A DNA stretch of 64,000 nucleotides from Microbacterium esteraromaticum (GTDB lineage Bacteria; Actinomycetota; Actinomycetes; Actinomycetales; Microbacteriaceae), in assembly GCF_028747645.1 (NCBI RefSeq), contig NZ_CP118100.1, positions 1,674,001-1,738,000 of the forward strand, read 5' to 3'. Shown here one piece after another: positions 42,431 through 50,915 of this stretch (the first letter of the stretch is position 1; each line of letters opens with the position of its first letter). Position numbers and translations under genes: made by a program. The notes below the pieces were generated by a model. The model saw only the letters and a program-made list of their open reading frames with translations. It searched no databases and was not told where the DNA came from.

Positions 42431-44565
42431 GCTACGAGGACATCGACTTCTCGCCGATCATGGCCCTCACCGAGGGTGAGGTGATCACGCACTCCCCCGT
42501 GCGCGACATCCGCCTTCCCTCGGGCAAGGTGCTCGCGCTGATCACGCTCGACAACGGGCGCGACCACACCCGTCCGAACACGCTGGGTCCGGCGACGCTC
42601 ACGGAGCTCGGCGAGACGCTCAACGCCCTCAAGGCACGCGCCGCATCGGGTGAGATCCAGGCCGTCGGCATCACCGGCAAGCAGTACATCCTCGCCGCCG
42701 GCGCCGACCTGTCCGACATCAGCCGGGTCGGCTCGAAGGACAACGCTCGCCTGATCGCACAGCTGGGCCACAAGGTGATCGGGTCGCTGTCCGATCTCGG
42801 TGTGCCGTCCTTCGCGTTCGTCAACGGACTGGCGCTGGGCGGCGGCATGGAGATCGCGCTGAACTCCACCTACCGCACCGTCGATGCTTCGGCAGCCGCC
42901 TTGGCTCTGCCCGAGGTCTTCCTCGGGATCATCCCCGGCTGGGGCGGCGCCTACCTGGTGCCGAACCTGATCGGCATCGAGAACGCCCTCGAGGTCGTCA
43001 TCTCGAACCCGCTCAAGCAGAACCGCATGCTCAAGCCGCAGCAGGCGTTCGAGCTGGGCCTCATGGACGCCATCTTCCCGGCGGCGAACTTCCTCGAGAA
43101 CTCGCTGGTCTGGGCTGACGCTGTGCTGGGCGGCAAGAAGGTCGAGCGCAAGAACGCACCCGGCAAGATCGAGCGCACCGTGAAGTGGCCCGTCGCCATC
43201 AAGATGGCGCGCACCATGCTCGAGTCGAAGATCGGCACCGTGCCGCGCTCGCCCTACGTCGCGCTCGACCTGCTCGACAAGGCCCGCAGCGGCACGAAGG
43301 CAGAGGGCTTCGCCCGTGAGGACGAGGCCCTGGCCGAGCTCGTGACCGGCGACCAGTTCGCCGCGTCGATGTACGCGTTCGATCTGGTGCAGAAGCGCGC
43401 GAAGCGTCCGGTCGGCGCACCCGACAAGACGCTGGCGAAGAAGGTCACCAAGGTCGGCATCATCGGTGCGGGCCTCATGGCCAGCCAGTTCGCCCTGCTG
43501 TTCGTGCGCCGTCTGCAGGTGCCGGTGCTCATCACCGATCTGGATCAGGCCCGCGTCGACAAGGGCGTGGCATACATCCACGACGAGATCGGCAAGCTCG
43601 AGGCCAAGGGCCGCGTCGACGCCGACACCGCGAACAAGCTGCGTTCGCTGGTGACGGGAACCACCGACAAGAGCCTGTACGCGGACTGCGACTTCGTCAT
43701 CGAGGCCGTGTTCGAAGAGGTCGGCGTCAAGCAGCAGGTGTTCGGTGAGATCGAGAAGATCGTCGCCGAGGACGCCATCCTCGCCACCAACACGTCGTCG
43801 CTGTCGGTCGAAGAGATCGGCGCGAAACTCGCCAACCCCGAGCGTCTGGTCGGCTTCCACTTCTTCAACCCGGTCGCGGTGATGCCGCTGATCGAGGTCG
43901 TGAAGACGCCGCACACCAGCGACGCGGCGCTGTCGACCGCGTTCGTGGTCGCGAAGGGCCTCGGCAAGAACGCCGTTCTCACCGCAGACGCCCCCGGGTT
44001 CGTGGTGAACCGCCTGCTGGCGAAGGTCATGGGCGAGGCAGCACGTGCCGTCTACGAGGGCACGCCGATCGCCGAGGTCGAGAAGGCCTTCGGCCCGCTC
44101 GGCCTCCCGATGGGCCCGTTCCAGCTGATCGATCTGGTCGGCTGGAAGGTCGCCGCGCACGTGCAGGACACCATGGTGCGCGCGTTCCCCGAGCGTTTCT
44201 ACGCCAACGAGAACTTCCATGCTCTGGCCGAGCTGGACGCGATCGTCGAGAAGGACAAGGGCGGACGCGTCACCGGCTGGACCAAGGCCGCTGAGAAGGT
44301 GCTCAAGGGCGCCGTCGGCTCGTCGCCGGCGGATGCCGACACCATCCTGACGCGTGTGCAGGACGGCCTGGCGCAGGAGATCCGCATCATGCTGGACGAG
44401 GGCGTCGTGCCCGAGGTCGAGGACATCGACCTGTGCCTGATCCTGGGCGCGGGTTGGCCGTTCATCGACGGCGGCGCTTCACCGTACCTTGACCGCGAGG
44501 GTGCTTCCGAGCGCGTGTTCGGCGGAACGTTCCACACGCCGCCGATCCGCGGCATCGAGGCCTGA
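42427..44565 (+). CDS. fadB: 3-hydroxyacyl-CoA dehydrogenase / enoyl-CoA hydratase
   Basis: Multifunctional beta-oxidation protein, 712 residues. The N-terminal crotonase domain has LAAGADLSDISRVGS and NGLALGGGMEIALNSTYRTV, then ALPEVFLGIIPGWGGAYLVP. The NAD-binding domain begins KVGIIGAGLMASQFALLFVR (near 340) and has VEAVFEEVGVKQQVF and FHFFNPVAVMPLIEVV. The C-terminal dehydrogenase domain is duplicated as in FadB/FadJ. GTG 42427 overlaps the thiolase stop. It is the last gene of the DUF3000-RNase D-fadA-fadB series, closed by a 17-bp terminator stem. Confidence 0.94.
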   Translation: MSYEDIDFSPIMALTEGEVITHSPVRDIRLPSGKVLALITLDNGRDHTRPNTLGPATLTELGETLNALKARAASGEIQAVGITGKQYILAAGADLSDISRVGSKDNARLIAQLGHKVIGSLSDLGVPSFAFVNGLALGGGMEIALNSTYRTVDASAAALALPEVFLGIIPGWGGAYLVPNLIGIENALEVVISNPLKQNRMLKPQQAFELGLMDAIFPAANFLENSLVWADAVLGGKKVERKNAPGKIERTVKWPVAIKMARTMLESKIGTVPRSPYVALDLLDKARSGTKAEGFAREDEALAELVTGDQFAASMYAFDLVQKRAKRPVGAPDKTLAKKVTKVGIIGAGLMASQFALLFVRRLQVPVLITDLDQARVDKGVAYIHDEIGKLEAKGRVDADTANKLRSLVTGTTDKSLYADCDFVIEAVFEEVGVKQQVFGEIEKIVAEDAILATNTSSLSVEEIGAKLANPERLVGFHFFNPVAVMPLIEVVKTPHTSDAALSTAFVVAKGLGKNAVLTADAPGFVVNRLLAKVMGEAARAVYEGTPIAEVEKAFGPLGLPMGPFQLIDLVGWKVAAHVQDTMVRAFPERFYANENFHALAELDAIVEKDKGGRVTGWTKAAEKVLKGAVGSSPADADTILTRVQDGLAQEIRIMLDEGVVPEVEDIDLCLILGAGWPFIDGGASPYLDREGASERVFGGTFHTPPIRGIEA

Positions 44566-44578
44566 CCGCCTGAACCGC

Positions 44579-44617
44579 ACGAAGCCCCGTCGACTTTTGC
44601 AGTCGGCGGGGCTTCGT
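44579..44617. terminator. Bidirectional terminator between fadB and the GMC oxidoreductase
   Basis: Arms of 17 bases (ACGAAGCCCCGTCGACT and its inverse) pair with a single G-T wobble around a 5-base loop, tttgc. It begins 14 bases after the fadB stop and ends 24 bases before the converging GMC gene stop. Confidence 0.88.
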
Positions 44618-44640
44618 CGTTCCGGCGAGGATTCCCGGAC

Positions 44641-46260
44641 TCAGCGCTGCGCAGGCCTGGTGTCGCGGTCACCGCGCTCGGGCCAGTGCGCGAGGGCTCG
44701 TTCGGCGAGGGCCGTGATCGTCAGCGACGGGTTGACACCCGGGTTGGCGGGCACGGCGGACCCGTCGACGATGTGCAGCCCCGGGTACCCCCAGACCCGG
44801 TGGTAGGCGTCGATGACGCCCTGCTCCGGGCTGTCGGAGATCACAGCGCCGCCGAGGAAGTGCGCGGTCAGCGGGATGCCGAAGACTTCGGGCCACGACC
44901 CCCGTGCCTCGGAGCGAACGCCGGTCTCGGCCTGCATCCGCCGGGCGATCGCCTCGACGGCGGCATGCGCCTGCGGCAGGTGTGTGGGGTTCGGCTCGCC
45001 GTGTCCCTGTGCGCTGGTCAGCACCCGACGGCCGAAGCGTCGCCTGAGCGACAGGGTGAGTGAGTTGTCGGCGGTCTGCATGACCAGCGCGATGATCCCC
45101 CGCTCGCTCCAGCGGTGCAGCGAGGCCAGCCGCAGTTGCCGGATCGGATGCCGCAGCACGCGGCCCACGACGGCGCCGAAGCGTCGCAGCAGGCCCCGGT
45201 CCCCCGGCACCAGAACGGTCGCCAGCGCGCCCATCAGGTTCGATCCCGGCCCGTAGCGCACGTTCTCGACGTGGGTGCGCTCATCGACGTGGAACGAGGT
45301 GGTGATCGCGACCCCGTCGGCGAGGCCGGCGCTCTCGGGCACGCGTGCCGCGACGGCACCGTCGAGCGCTTCCGAGTTGGTACGGGTGAGGCGCCCGAGA
45401 GCCCCGGAGAGGGCGGGCAGTGCATCGGATGCCCGCATCCGGTGCAGGAGTTGCTGCGTGCCCCACGTGCCCGCGGCGAACACCACCTGCTCGGCGTGCA
45501 GGGTTCGCCTGTCACGCCGGAACCAGGCACCGCTGCGCTGGGTGGTGACGACAAAGCCGCCCGACGGGTGCTCGCGCACGTCCGTCACGGTGCGCATCGG
45601 CTCGATGATCGCGCCCTGGCGCTCTGCGAGGGCCAGATAGTTCTTCATCAGGGTGTTCTTGGCCCCGACGCGGCACCCCACCATGCAGTTGCCGCACAGC
45701 GTGCACCCGGTTCGGGCGGGTCCGGCACCGTCGAAATAGGGATCGGGAACGGTGACGCCCGGCATGCCGAGGAACACGCCGACGGGTGCCTTGCGAAAGC
45801 TGTCCTCGACGCCGAGATCCGCGGCGGCGCCGCGCATGATGCGTTCGACGGGCCCGGTGTGCGGGTAGTGCTCGACCACACCCAGCATCCGCTTCGCGGT
45901 CGCGTAGTGCGGCGACAGCTCGTCCTGCCAGCGCACGTCGGCAGGCCACTGCGGGTCGGCGAAGAACGCCGCCCCGGGCTCGTAGAGCGTGTTGGCGTAG
46001 TTGAGCGACCCGCCGCCGACGCCCGCGCCGGCGAGGATCATCACGTGCGGCAGCCGATGGATGCGCTGCACACCGTGGCATCCGATTCCCGGTGCCCACA
46101 GGTATCGGCGCACGTCCCACGAGGTCTTCGCGAAGTCGTCATCCTCGAACCGGCGGCCGGCCTCGATGACCCGCACCCGGTAGCCCTTCTCGCTCAGTCG
46201 CAGCGCCGCGACCGATCCGCCAAAGCCCGAGCCGATCACGGCGACGTCCACATCAGGCAT
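44641..46260 (-). CDS. GMC-family oxidoreductase (cholesterol-oxidase-like)
   Basis: A 539-residue FAD-dependent GMC-type enzyme. The Rossmann motif is VAVIGSGFGGSVAALRLSEK at the N-terminus. The FAD/active-site signatures are ILAGAGVGGGSLNYANTLYE and, at the C-terminus, GLHIVDGSAVPANPGVNPSL. It has the Cys cluster CTLCGNCMVGCRVGAKNTLM (CxxCxxxC), known in actinobacterial GMC enzymes and possibly a metal or Fe-S site. Substrate could be a sterol, a long-chain alcohol or another lipid. ATG 46260 overlaps the lipid-kinase stop by eight bases. It is the third gene after the ADPS-like enzyme and the kinase. Confidence 0.9.
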   Translation of the reverse strand: MPDVDVAVIGSGFGGSVAALRLSEKGYRVRVIEAGRRFEDDDFAKTSWDVRRYLWAPGIGCHGVQRIHRLPHVMILAGAGVGGGSLNYANTLYEPGAAFFADPQWPADVRWQDELSPHYATAKRMLGVVEHYPHTGPVERIMRGAAADLGVEDSFRKAPVGVFLGMPGVTVPDPYFDGAGPARTGCTLCGNCMVGCRVGAKNTLMKNYLALAERQGAIIEPMRTVTDVREHPSGGFVVTTQRSGAWFRRDRRTLHAEQVVFAAGTWGTQQLLHRMRASDALPALSGALGRLTRTNSEALDGAVAARVPESAGLADGVAITTSFHVDERTHVENVRYGPGSNLMGALATVLVPGDRGLLRRFGAVVGRVLRHPIRQLRLASLHRWSERGIIALVMQTADNSLTLSLRRRFGRRVLTSAQGHGEPNPTHLPQAHAAVEAIARRMQAETGVRSEARGSWPEVFGIPLTAHFLGGAVISDSPEQGVIDAYHRVWGYPGLHIVDGSAVPANPGVNPSLTITALAERALAHWPERGDRDTRPAQR

Positions 46261-47173
46261 CCGACTCCCCCTCACTCAACGGCACGAGCATACGCAGCGC
46301 CGCGGGCCGCACGGTGATGCGGCACTCCCCCGCGCCGACGCGCTCGCCGTCGGCGTAGACCACCAGACCCGGCGCCGACACGCTCACCTGCTGGGCGCGC
46401 CGGTGGATCACCTCCGGGCGGGTGAGGTGACGGCCCTGCAGCAGCAGCGGGAACAGTCTGAGTAGACGCAGTCGCGTCAGCGGAACCACATGCACGACGT
46501 CCAGAGCGCCATCGTCCGGAACGGCACCGGCGCACACCGGCATCCCCCCGCCGTAGCTAGCGGTGTTGCCGACCGCGATCAGAGTGCCGGGCGCAGCCGC
46601 CTGAGGTCCGCCATCGACGTCGACGCGGAAGTCCATCGGCTGCAGCCTGATCAGTTCGATCAGCAGCGCCAGGTAGTAGCGCAGAGCGCCTCGCGGCCAG
46701 CGCAGCCGGTTGGTGCGGTCGCTGACCTTGGCATCGAAGCCGAGGGCGGCGACAGAGAGGAACGGTGTCGTCCTGCCCTCGCTGTGCACCTCGCCGACGT
46801 CGATCAGGCGCGTGCGGCCGCGTACCGCCACGCTCACGGCGGCCGTCGCGTCGCCGCGTGGCAGCCCCAGCGCGCGGGCGAGGTCATTGCCGGTCCCCGC
46901 GGGCACCAGAGCGATCGGCACCTCGGCGGCGGCGAGCACATCGATGATGCCCGAGAGCGTGCCATCCCCGCCGACGACCACGAGGGCATCCGGCTTCTCT
47001 GCCACGGCCTCCTCAGCCAGGCGCCGGGTCTCGGCCGGTGAACCGCCGGAGTAGACCTGCACCTGCGCACCGTCGGCGCGCAGCGCCGCGATCGCCTCGT
47101 CGGCTGCCCGACGGCCCCGCCCCTTGCCGGATTGCGGGTTGGCGACGACCGCGACCCGGCGCACCGGGATCAC
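46253..47173 (-). CDS. Diacylglycerol-kinase-family lipid kinase
   Basis: A 306-residue lipid kinase of the DagK/YegS/BmrU family. The catalytic core has RRVAVVANPQSGKGRGRRAA, VVVGGDGTLSGIIDVLAAAE and LVPAGTGNDLARALGLPRGD, where GGDGT binds ATP. The rest of the fold includes LSVAALGFDAKVSDRTNRLR. It may phosphorylate diacylglycerol, an alkyl-acyl glycerol or another hydroxy-lipid. GTG 47173 overlaps the FAD-enzyme stop by four bases; its own stop overlaps the GMC start. All three genes are therefore one tightly coupled unit. Confidence 0.92.
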   Translation of the reverse strand: MIPVRRVAVVANPQSGKGRGRRAADEAIAALRADGAQVQVYSGGSPAETRRLAEEAVAEKPDALVVVGGDGTLSGIIDVLAAAEVPIALVPAGTGNDLARALGLPRGDATAAVSVAVRGRTRLIDVGEVHSEGRTTPFLSVAALGFDAKVSDRTNRLRWPRGALRYYLALLIELIRLQPMDFRVDVDGGPQAAAPGTLIAVGNTASYGGGMPVCAGAVPDDGALDVVHVVPLTRLRLLRLFPLLLQGRHLTRPEVIHRRAQQVSVSAPGLVVYADGERVGAGECRITVRPAALRMLVPLSEGESDA

Positions 47174-48810
47174 GTCGCCGACCCGCGCGGTGCGATCACG
47201 GCACCGGGGTTGAGAATGCCGTGCGGGTCGAGTTCACGTTTGATGGCGGACAGGATGCGGATGCCGGTCTCGCCGATCTCCTCGGCCAGCCAGGGGGCGT
47301 GATCGCGACCGACGGCATGGTGGTGACTGATGGTCCCGCCGGCCGAGATGATCGCGTCGTTGACGTTCGCCTTGATGCCGTCCCAGACCGCGAGCTGGTC
47401 GCCGCGCACCCCGGCCAGCACGGTGAAGTACAGCGACGCGCCCGTGGGGTAGATGTGCGAGATGTGGCACATGACGTAGCTCTTGGCACCGGCATCCGAG
47501 AATCCCTGCCGCAGGGCGTCCTCGACAGCCTGTCGCAGGCCGGCCAGGTTCGACCAGGTCGTCGCGGTCTCGAGCGTCTCGCAGAACACGCCGGCATCGA
47601 GTAGCGAGTCACGCAGGTACGGGCCGTCGAAGCGCGTCTGCAGCCAGTCCTCGGCCGCGCCCTCTCCGGAGGAGGTTCCGCCGGCGGCGCGCATCAGCTC
47701 GCTCGCCCGCGCACGCCGGGCAGCGATGTCGTCGCCCTCGTACACGGTCACGGCGCTCGCGCCCTTGGCCAAGGCGCGGCCGATCTTGCCGACCTGGGCG
47801 AGGCTGACGGCGGTCTCGGCCTCATCCGACAGCCGGATCACCGTCGGGCCGCCCCCGCCCTGGGCGACGCGCCGCAGCGCGTCGGCCCCGGACGCGAAGT
47901 CGGGGAACGTCCACGATTCGAACACGCGGTCGCGCGGGATCGGATGCACGCGCACGCGCACCTCGGTGATGACCCCGAAGATCCCCTCGGAGCCGAGGAA
48001 CACCCGGATGAGGTCGGGGCCGGCCGCCGAGCCCGGCGAACGCCCCAACTCGATGTCGCCGGTCGGGGTGGCGACGCGAAGTCCGGTGACCATGGTGTCG
48101 AAGCGGCCGTTGCCGGCGGAGTTCTGGCCCGACGACCGGGCCGCCGCGAATCCGCCGATCGTCGCGTACCGGAAGCTCTGCGGGAAGTGCCCGAGTTCGC
48201 ACCCCACGGCGGCCAGCAGCTCTTCGGCGACGGGCCCGGTGGTTCCGGCAGCAAGCACCGCTTCGCTGCTGACCTCGTCGAACCGCAGCAGTCCGCTCAG
48301 TCGGCGCAGGTCGAGGCTGATAGCGGCGCGCTGCGCTCCGCGCTCGGGGTCGAGGGCGCCGACGACACTCGTACCGCCGCCGTACGGAATGACGGCGATG
48401 CCGCGTTCGACGGCGACAGTCAGCACAGCGCTGACCTCGGCATGATCCGCGGGTTGCACGACAGCATCCGGGGCATTCTGATCGTGCGCGCGACGACGCA
48501 GCAGGTCCGGCGTCGAGCGCCCGCCCGCGTGCCGGATGCGCGCCTCGGCGCTCGTGTCGACGTGCTCGGCCCCGACGACATCGCGCAGCGCTGCAAGGTC
48601 ATCGTGCTCGAGCGCGGATGGGGGTAGCCGAACCTCGGCCAGGGTCGCGGCGGGCTCGGGCCGGTGAATGCGCCCCAACAGAAAAGGGATCAGGCTGCGC
48701 ACCGCGAAAGAGAGGTCTTTCGCCTTGGCGGGATCGCCCCAGCCGTTCCAGCGCATCAGAGGTGCGTCGCTCGGAGCGGGTCCGGTCTCCCTGGGCTTCA
48801 CATCGTCCAT
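47170..48810 (-). CDS. FAD-binding enzyme resembling alkyldihydroxyacetonephosphate synthase
   Basis: A 546-residue VAO/ADPS-type flavoenzyme. Alkyl-DHAP synthase features are MRWNGWGDPA near the N-terminus, VVQPADHAEVSAVLTVAVER, IPYGGGTSVVGALDPERG (FAD phosphate loop), and the C-terminal His-rich motif GGTISHHHAVGRDHAPWL, which in ADPS serves catalysis. ADPS makes the ether bond of alkyl glycerolipids. Context (lipid kinase, GMC oxidase, divergent TetR and glpD-like gene) supports lipid chemistry. Start ATG 48810 lies 20 bases from the divergent TetR; MRWNGWG at 48756 is an alternative. Whether it makes ether lipids is not established. Confidence 0.86.
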   Translation of the reverse strand: MDDVKPRETGPAPSDAPLMRWNGWGDPAKAKDLSFAVRSLIPFLLGRIHRPEPAATLAEVRLPPSALEHDDLAALRDVVGAEHVDTSAEARIRHAGGRSTPDLLRRRAHDQNAPDAVVQPADHAEVSAVLTVAVERGIAVIPYGGGTSVVGALDPERGAQRAAISLDLRRLSGLLRFDEVSSEAVLAAGTTGPVAEELLAAVGCELGHFPQSFRYATIGGFAAARSSGQNSAGNGRFDTMVTGLRVATPTGDIELGRSPGSAAGPDLIRVFLGSEGIFGVITEVRVRVHPIPRDRVFESWTFPDFASGADALRRVAQGGGGPTVIRLSDEAETAVSLAQVGKIGRALAKGASAVTVYEGDDIAARRARASELMRAAGGTSSGEGAAEDWLQTRFDGPYLRDSLLDAGVFCETLETATTWSNLAGLRQAVEDALRQGFSDAGAKSYVMCHISHIYPTGASLYFTVLAGVRGDQLAVWDGIKANVNDAIISAGGTISHHHAVGRDHAPWLAEEIGETGIRILSAIKRELDPHGILNPGAVIAPRGSAT

Positions 48811-48830
48811 GCGTTACAGTGTGACAGATC
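48811..48830. promoter_or_regulatory. Divergent promoter/operator of 20 bp
   Basis: Only 20 bases separate the two start codons. They hold an imperfect palindrome, GTTACA-G-TGTGAC (five of six pairs). TACAGT at 48815-48820 can act as a -10 for the TetR gene. A regulator bound here would block both genes, and both transcripts would be nearly leaderless unless the left gene starts at 48756. Confidence 0.45.
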
Positions 48831-49439
48831 ATGGAAGAACGTCAACCAACGGGCGGATCCGCCGCGCTTTCGTCACCGGAATGGGATGCGACGCAGACCC
48901 GCATCCTCGATGCCGCGGATGCCCTCCTGCAGCGCCGCGGTGTGCACGGCCTGACCATCGCCGAGCTCAGCCGGCGCGCCGGTCTCAGCAGACCGACGAT
49001 CTACCGCAACTGGGACGACGCCGACGACGTGGTGCGCTCGGCACTGCTGCGACGCGTGATCGGCATCCTCGACGATCTTCCCCATCCCGTGCGCTCGCGC
49101 GCCGAACTCGTCGACAGCGTCCTGACGTTCATCAGTCGGTTCCGCGCCGACGCGGTGTACGCGCGACTGCTCGCCGACGAACCCGAATCGTTCACGCGCT
49201 ACACGCTGCAGCGCGTCGGCCAGAGTCAGCGCAGGATCCTGCGATGGCTGGCCGCAGCCATCGGCGGCGCACAGCACGGCGACGACGTACGTGGCGACTC
49301 CCCCGATGACATGGCTGTGATGCTGTTGCTGATCGCCCAATCCGCCGTGCTCTCGCACGGCACCGTCGCCGAGCTCATCGACGAGGCGGCCTGGCAGCAC
49401 GAGCTGCGCGCGGCGCTGGACGGATACCTGCGCCCATGA
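48831..49439 (+). CDS. TetR family transcriptional regulator (lipid cluster)
   Basis: A 202-residue TetR-type regulator. The helix-turn-helix is LTIAELSRRAGLSRPTIYRN (about 41-60), preceded by WDATQTRILDAADALLQRRG. It starts 20 bases from the divergent ADPS-like gene and overlaps the glpD-like gene by four bases at its end. It probably represses both flanking transcripts in response to a lipid or acyl-CoA-like ligand; this is inferred from position. Confidence 0.9.
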   Translation: MEERQPTGGSAALSSPEWDATQTRILDAADALLQRRGVHGLTIAELSRRAGLSRPTIYRNWDDADDVVRSALLRRVIGILDDLPHPVRSRAELVDSVLTFISRFRADAVYARLLADEPESFTRYTLQRVGQSQRRILRWLAAAIGGAQHGDDVRGDSPDDMAVMLLLIAQSAVLSHGTVAELIDEAAWQHELRAALDGYLRP

Positions 49440-50902
49440 CATCAGCCGCCACCCGCACCGCCGATCTGAACGCCGCGCGACGCCGCCGCGAATTGACCGA
49501 GGTCGCCGAGACGACCGTCGACGTCGTCGTCGTGGGCGGCGGGATCACCGGCAACGGCGTCGCCCTCGACGCGGCCTCGCGCGGTCTGAGCGTCACCCTG
49601 ATCGAAGCGCACGATCTCGCTTTCGGCACCAGTCGCTTCAGTTCCAAGCTCGTGCACGGCGGCCTGCGCTATCTCGCCACCGGCGACCTGGCCACGGCCA
49701 AGGAGAGCGCCCTGGAGCGCCATCTGTTGATGACCCGCATCGCGCCGCACCTGATCCGTCCCCTCGGCCAGTTGCTGCCCTTCAGCACCGACATCACCGC
49801 CAGGCAGCGGGCGGCAGGCGCGTTCGGCATGGGCATCGGTGATCTATTGCGAATGCGCGCCCGCACACCCCGCTCGGTGCTGCCCCGTCCGCGTCTGGTG
49901 TCGGCTCACACCGCACGCCGCCTCGTCCCCGCATTGGAGGATCACGGCCTGCGCGGCGGCATGCTCTCGTTCGACGGGCAACTCGTCGACGATGCCCGAC
50001 TGGTCACGACCGTTGCACGGACAGCGGCCGCCCATGGCGCCCGGGTGCTCACGCGCGTGCGCGCGTTGCAGCTGCGACGCGACGGCATCACCGCCGAAGA
50101 CGCCCTCACCGCCGAACGGTTCGAGATTCGTGCGCGCAGCGTGATCAACGCCACAGGCGTCTGGGCGGGGACGCTCGACGACACACTGACCGTGCGCCCG
50201 AGCCGCGGCACCCACATCGTGTTGGATGCGGCCGACCTCGGCGGCCCGACTGCCGCACTCACTATTCCGCACGAAGGCTCGATCAGCCGCTACGTGTTCG
50301 CCCTCCCCCAGCAGCACGGCCGCGTGATCGTCGGGCTGACCGATGAGGACGCCCCCGGGCCAGTCCCTCTGGTGGCGGAACCGGCCGAGCATGAGATCGA
50401 CTTTCTGCTCCGCACACTCAACCGCGTGCTAGCGACCCCGATCGGACGCGACAGTGTGCGCGGCGCATTCTCGGGACTGCGCCCGTTGATCGACAGCGGC
50501 TCGGGCTCCACCGCCGATGTCTCACGGCGTCATCTTGTGACAGACACTCCCTCGGGTGCCATCGCTGTACTCGGCGGAAAGCTGACGACCTACCGCCGCA
50601 TGGCACAGGATGCCGTCGACCACGCCGTGCGCACGCGCCTGGGCGGCGAGATCCGCCCGTCATGCACCTCCACGCTGCGCCTGGTCGCCGGCCCGCCCGC
50701 GGCATCCGATCGTCCGTTCGGCGACGCCCTCAACGTGAGCGTCGAGGACGTCGTGTTCGCGGTGCGCGCGGAGGGCGCGCTCAGCGCGGACGACGTGCTC
50801 GATCGGCGCACCCGGATCGGTCTGGTCGACGACGACCGTCGCCGCTGCCTGCCCGAGGTCGAGCGGATCGTCTCGGAAACACTCGCCGAACTCGACGCCT
50901 GA
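49436..50902 (+). CDS. glpD: Glycerol-3-phosphate dehydrogenase/oxidase
   Basis: A 488-residue FAD-dependent GlpD-type enzyme. The dinucleotide motif is VVVVGGGITGNGVALDAASR (near 30), with the GlpD signature RFSSKLVHGGLRYLATGDLA after it. The substrate-binding region includes RPSRGTHIVLDAADLGG, and VLGGKLTTYRRMAQDAVD closes the catalytic part. The length is about 70-90 residues shorter than typical GlpD; the C-terminal helical domain is reduced. It would link glycerol 3-phosphate to dihydroxyacetone phosphate, which is the ADPS precursor backbone. ATG 49436 overlaps the TetR stop. It converges with dxs (13 bases). Confidence 0.88.
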   Translation: MTSAATRTADLNAARRRRELTEVAETTVDVVVVGGGITGNGVALDAASRGLSVTLIEAHDLAFGTSRFSSKLVHGGLRYLATGDLATAKESALERHLLMTRIAPHLIRPLGQLLPFSTDITARQRAAGAFGMGIGDLLRMRARTPRSVLPRPRLVSAHTARRLVPALEDHGLRGGMLSFDGQLVDDARLVTTVARTAAAHGARVLTRVRALQLRRDGITAEDALTAERFEIRARSVINATGVWAGTLDDTLTVRPSRGTHIVLDAADLGGPTAALTIPHEGSISRYVFALPQQHGRVIVGLTDEDAPGPVPLVAEPAEHEIDFLLRTLNRVLATPIGRDSVRGAFSGLRPLIDSGSGSTADVSRRHLVTDTPSGAIAVLGGKLTTYRRMAQDAVDHAVRTRLGGEIRPSCTSTLRLVAGPPAASDRPFGDALNVSVEDVVFAVRAEGALSADDVLDRRTRIGLVDDDRRRCLPEVERIVSETLAELDA

Positions 50903-50915
50903 CGGCGCGGTTCGC

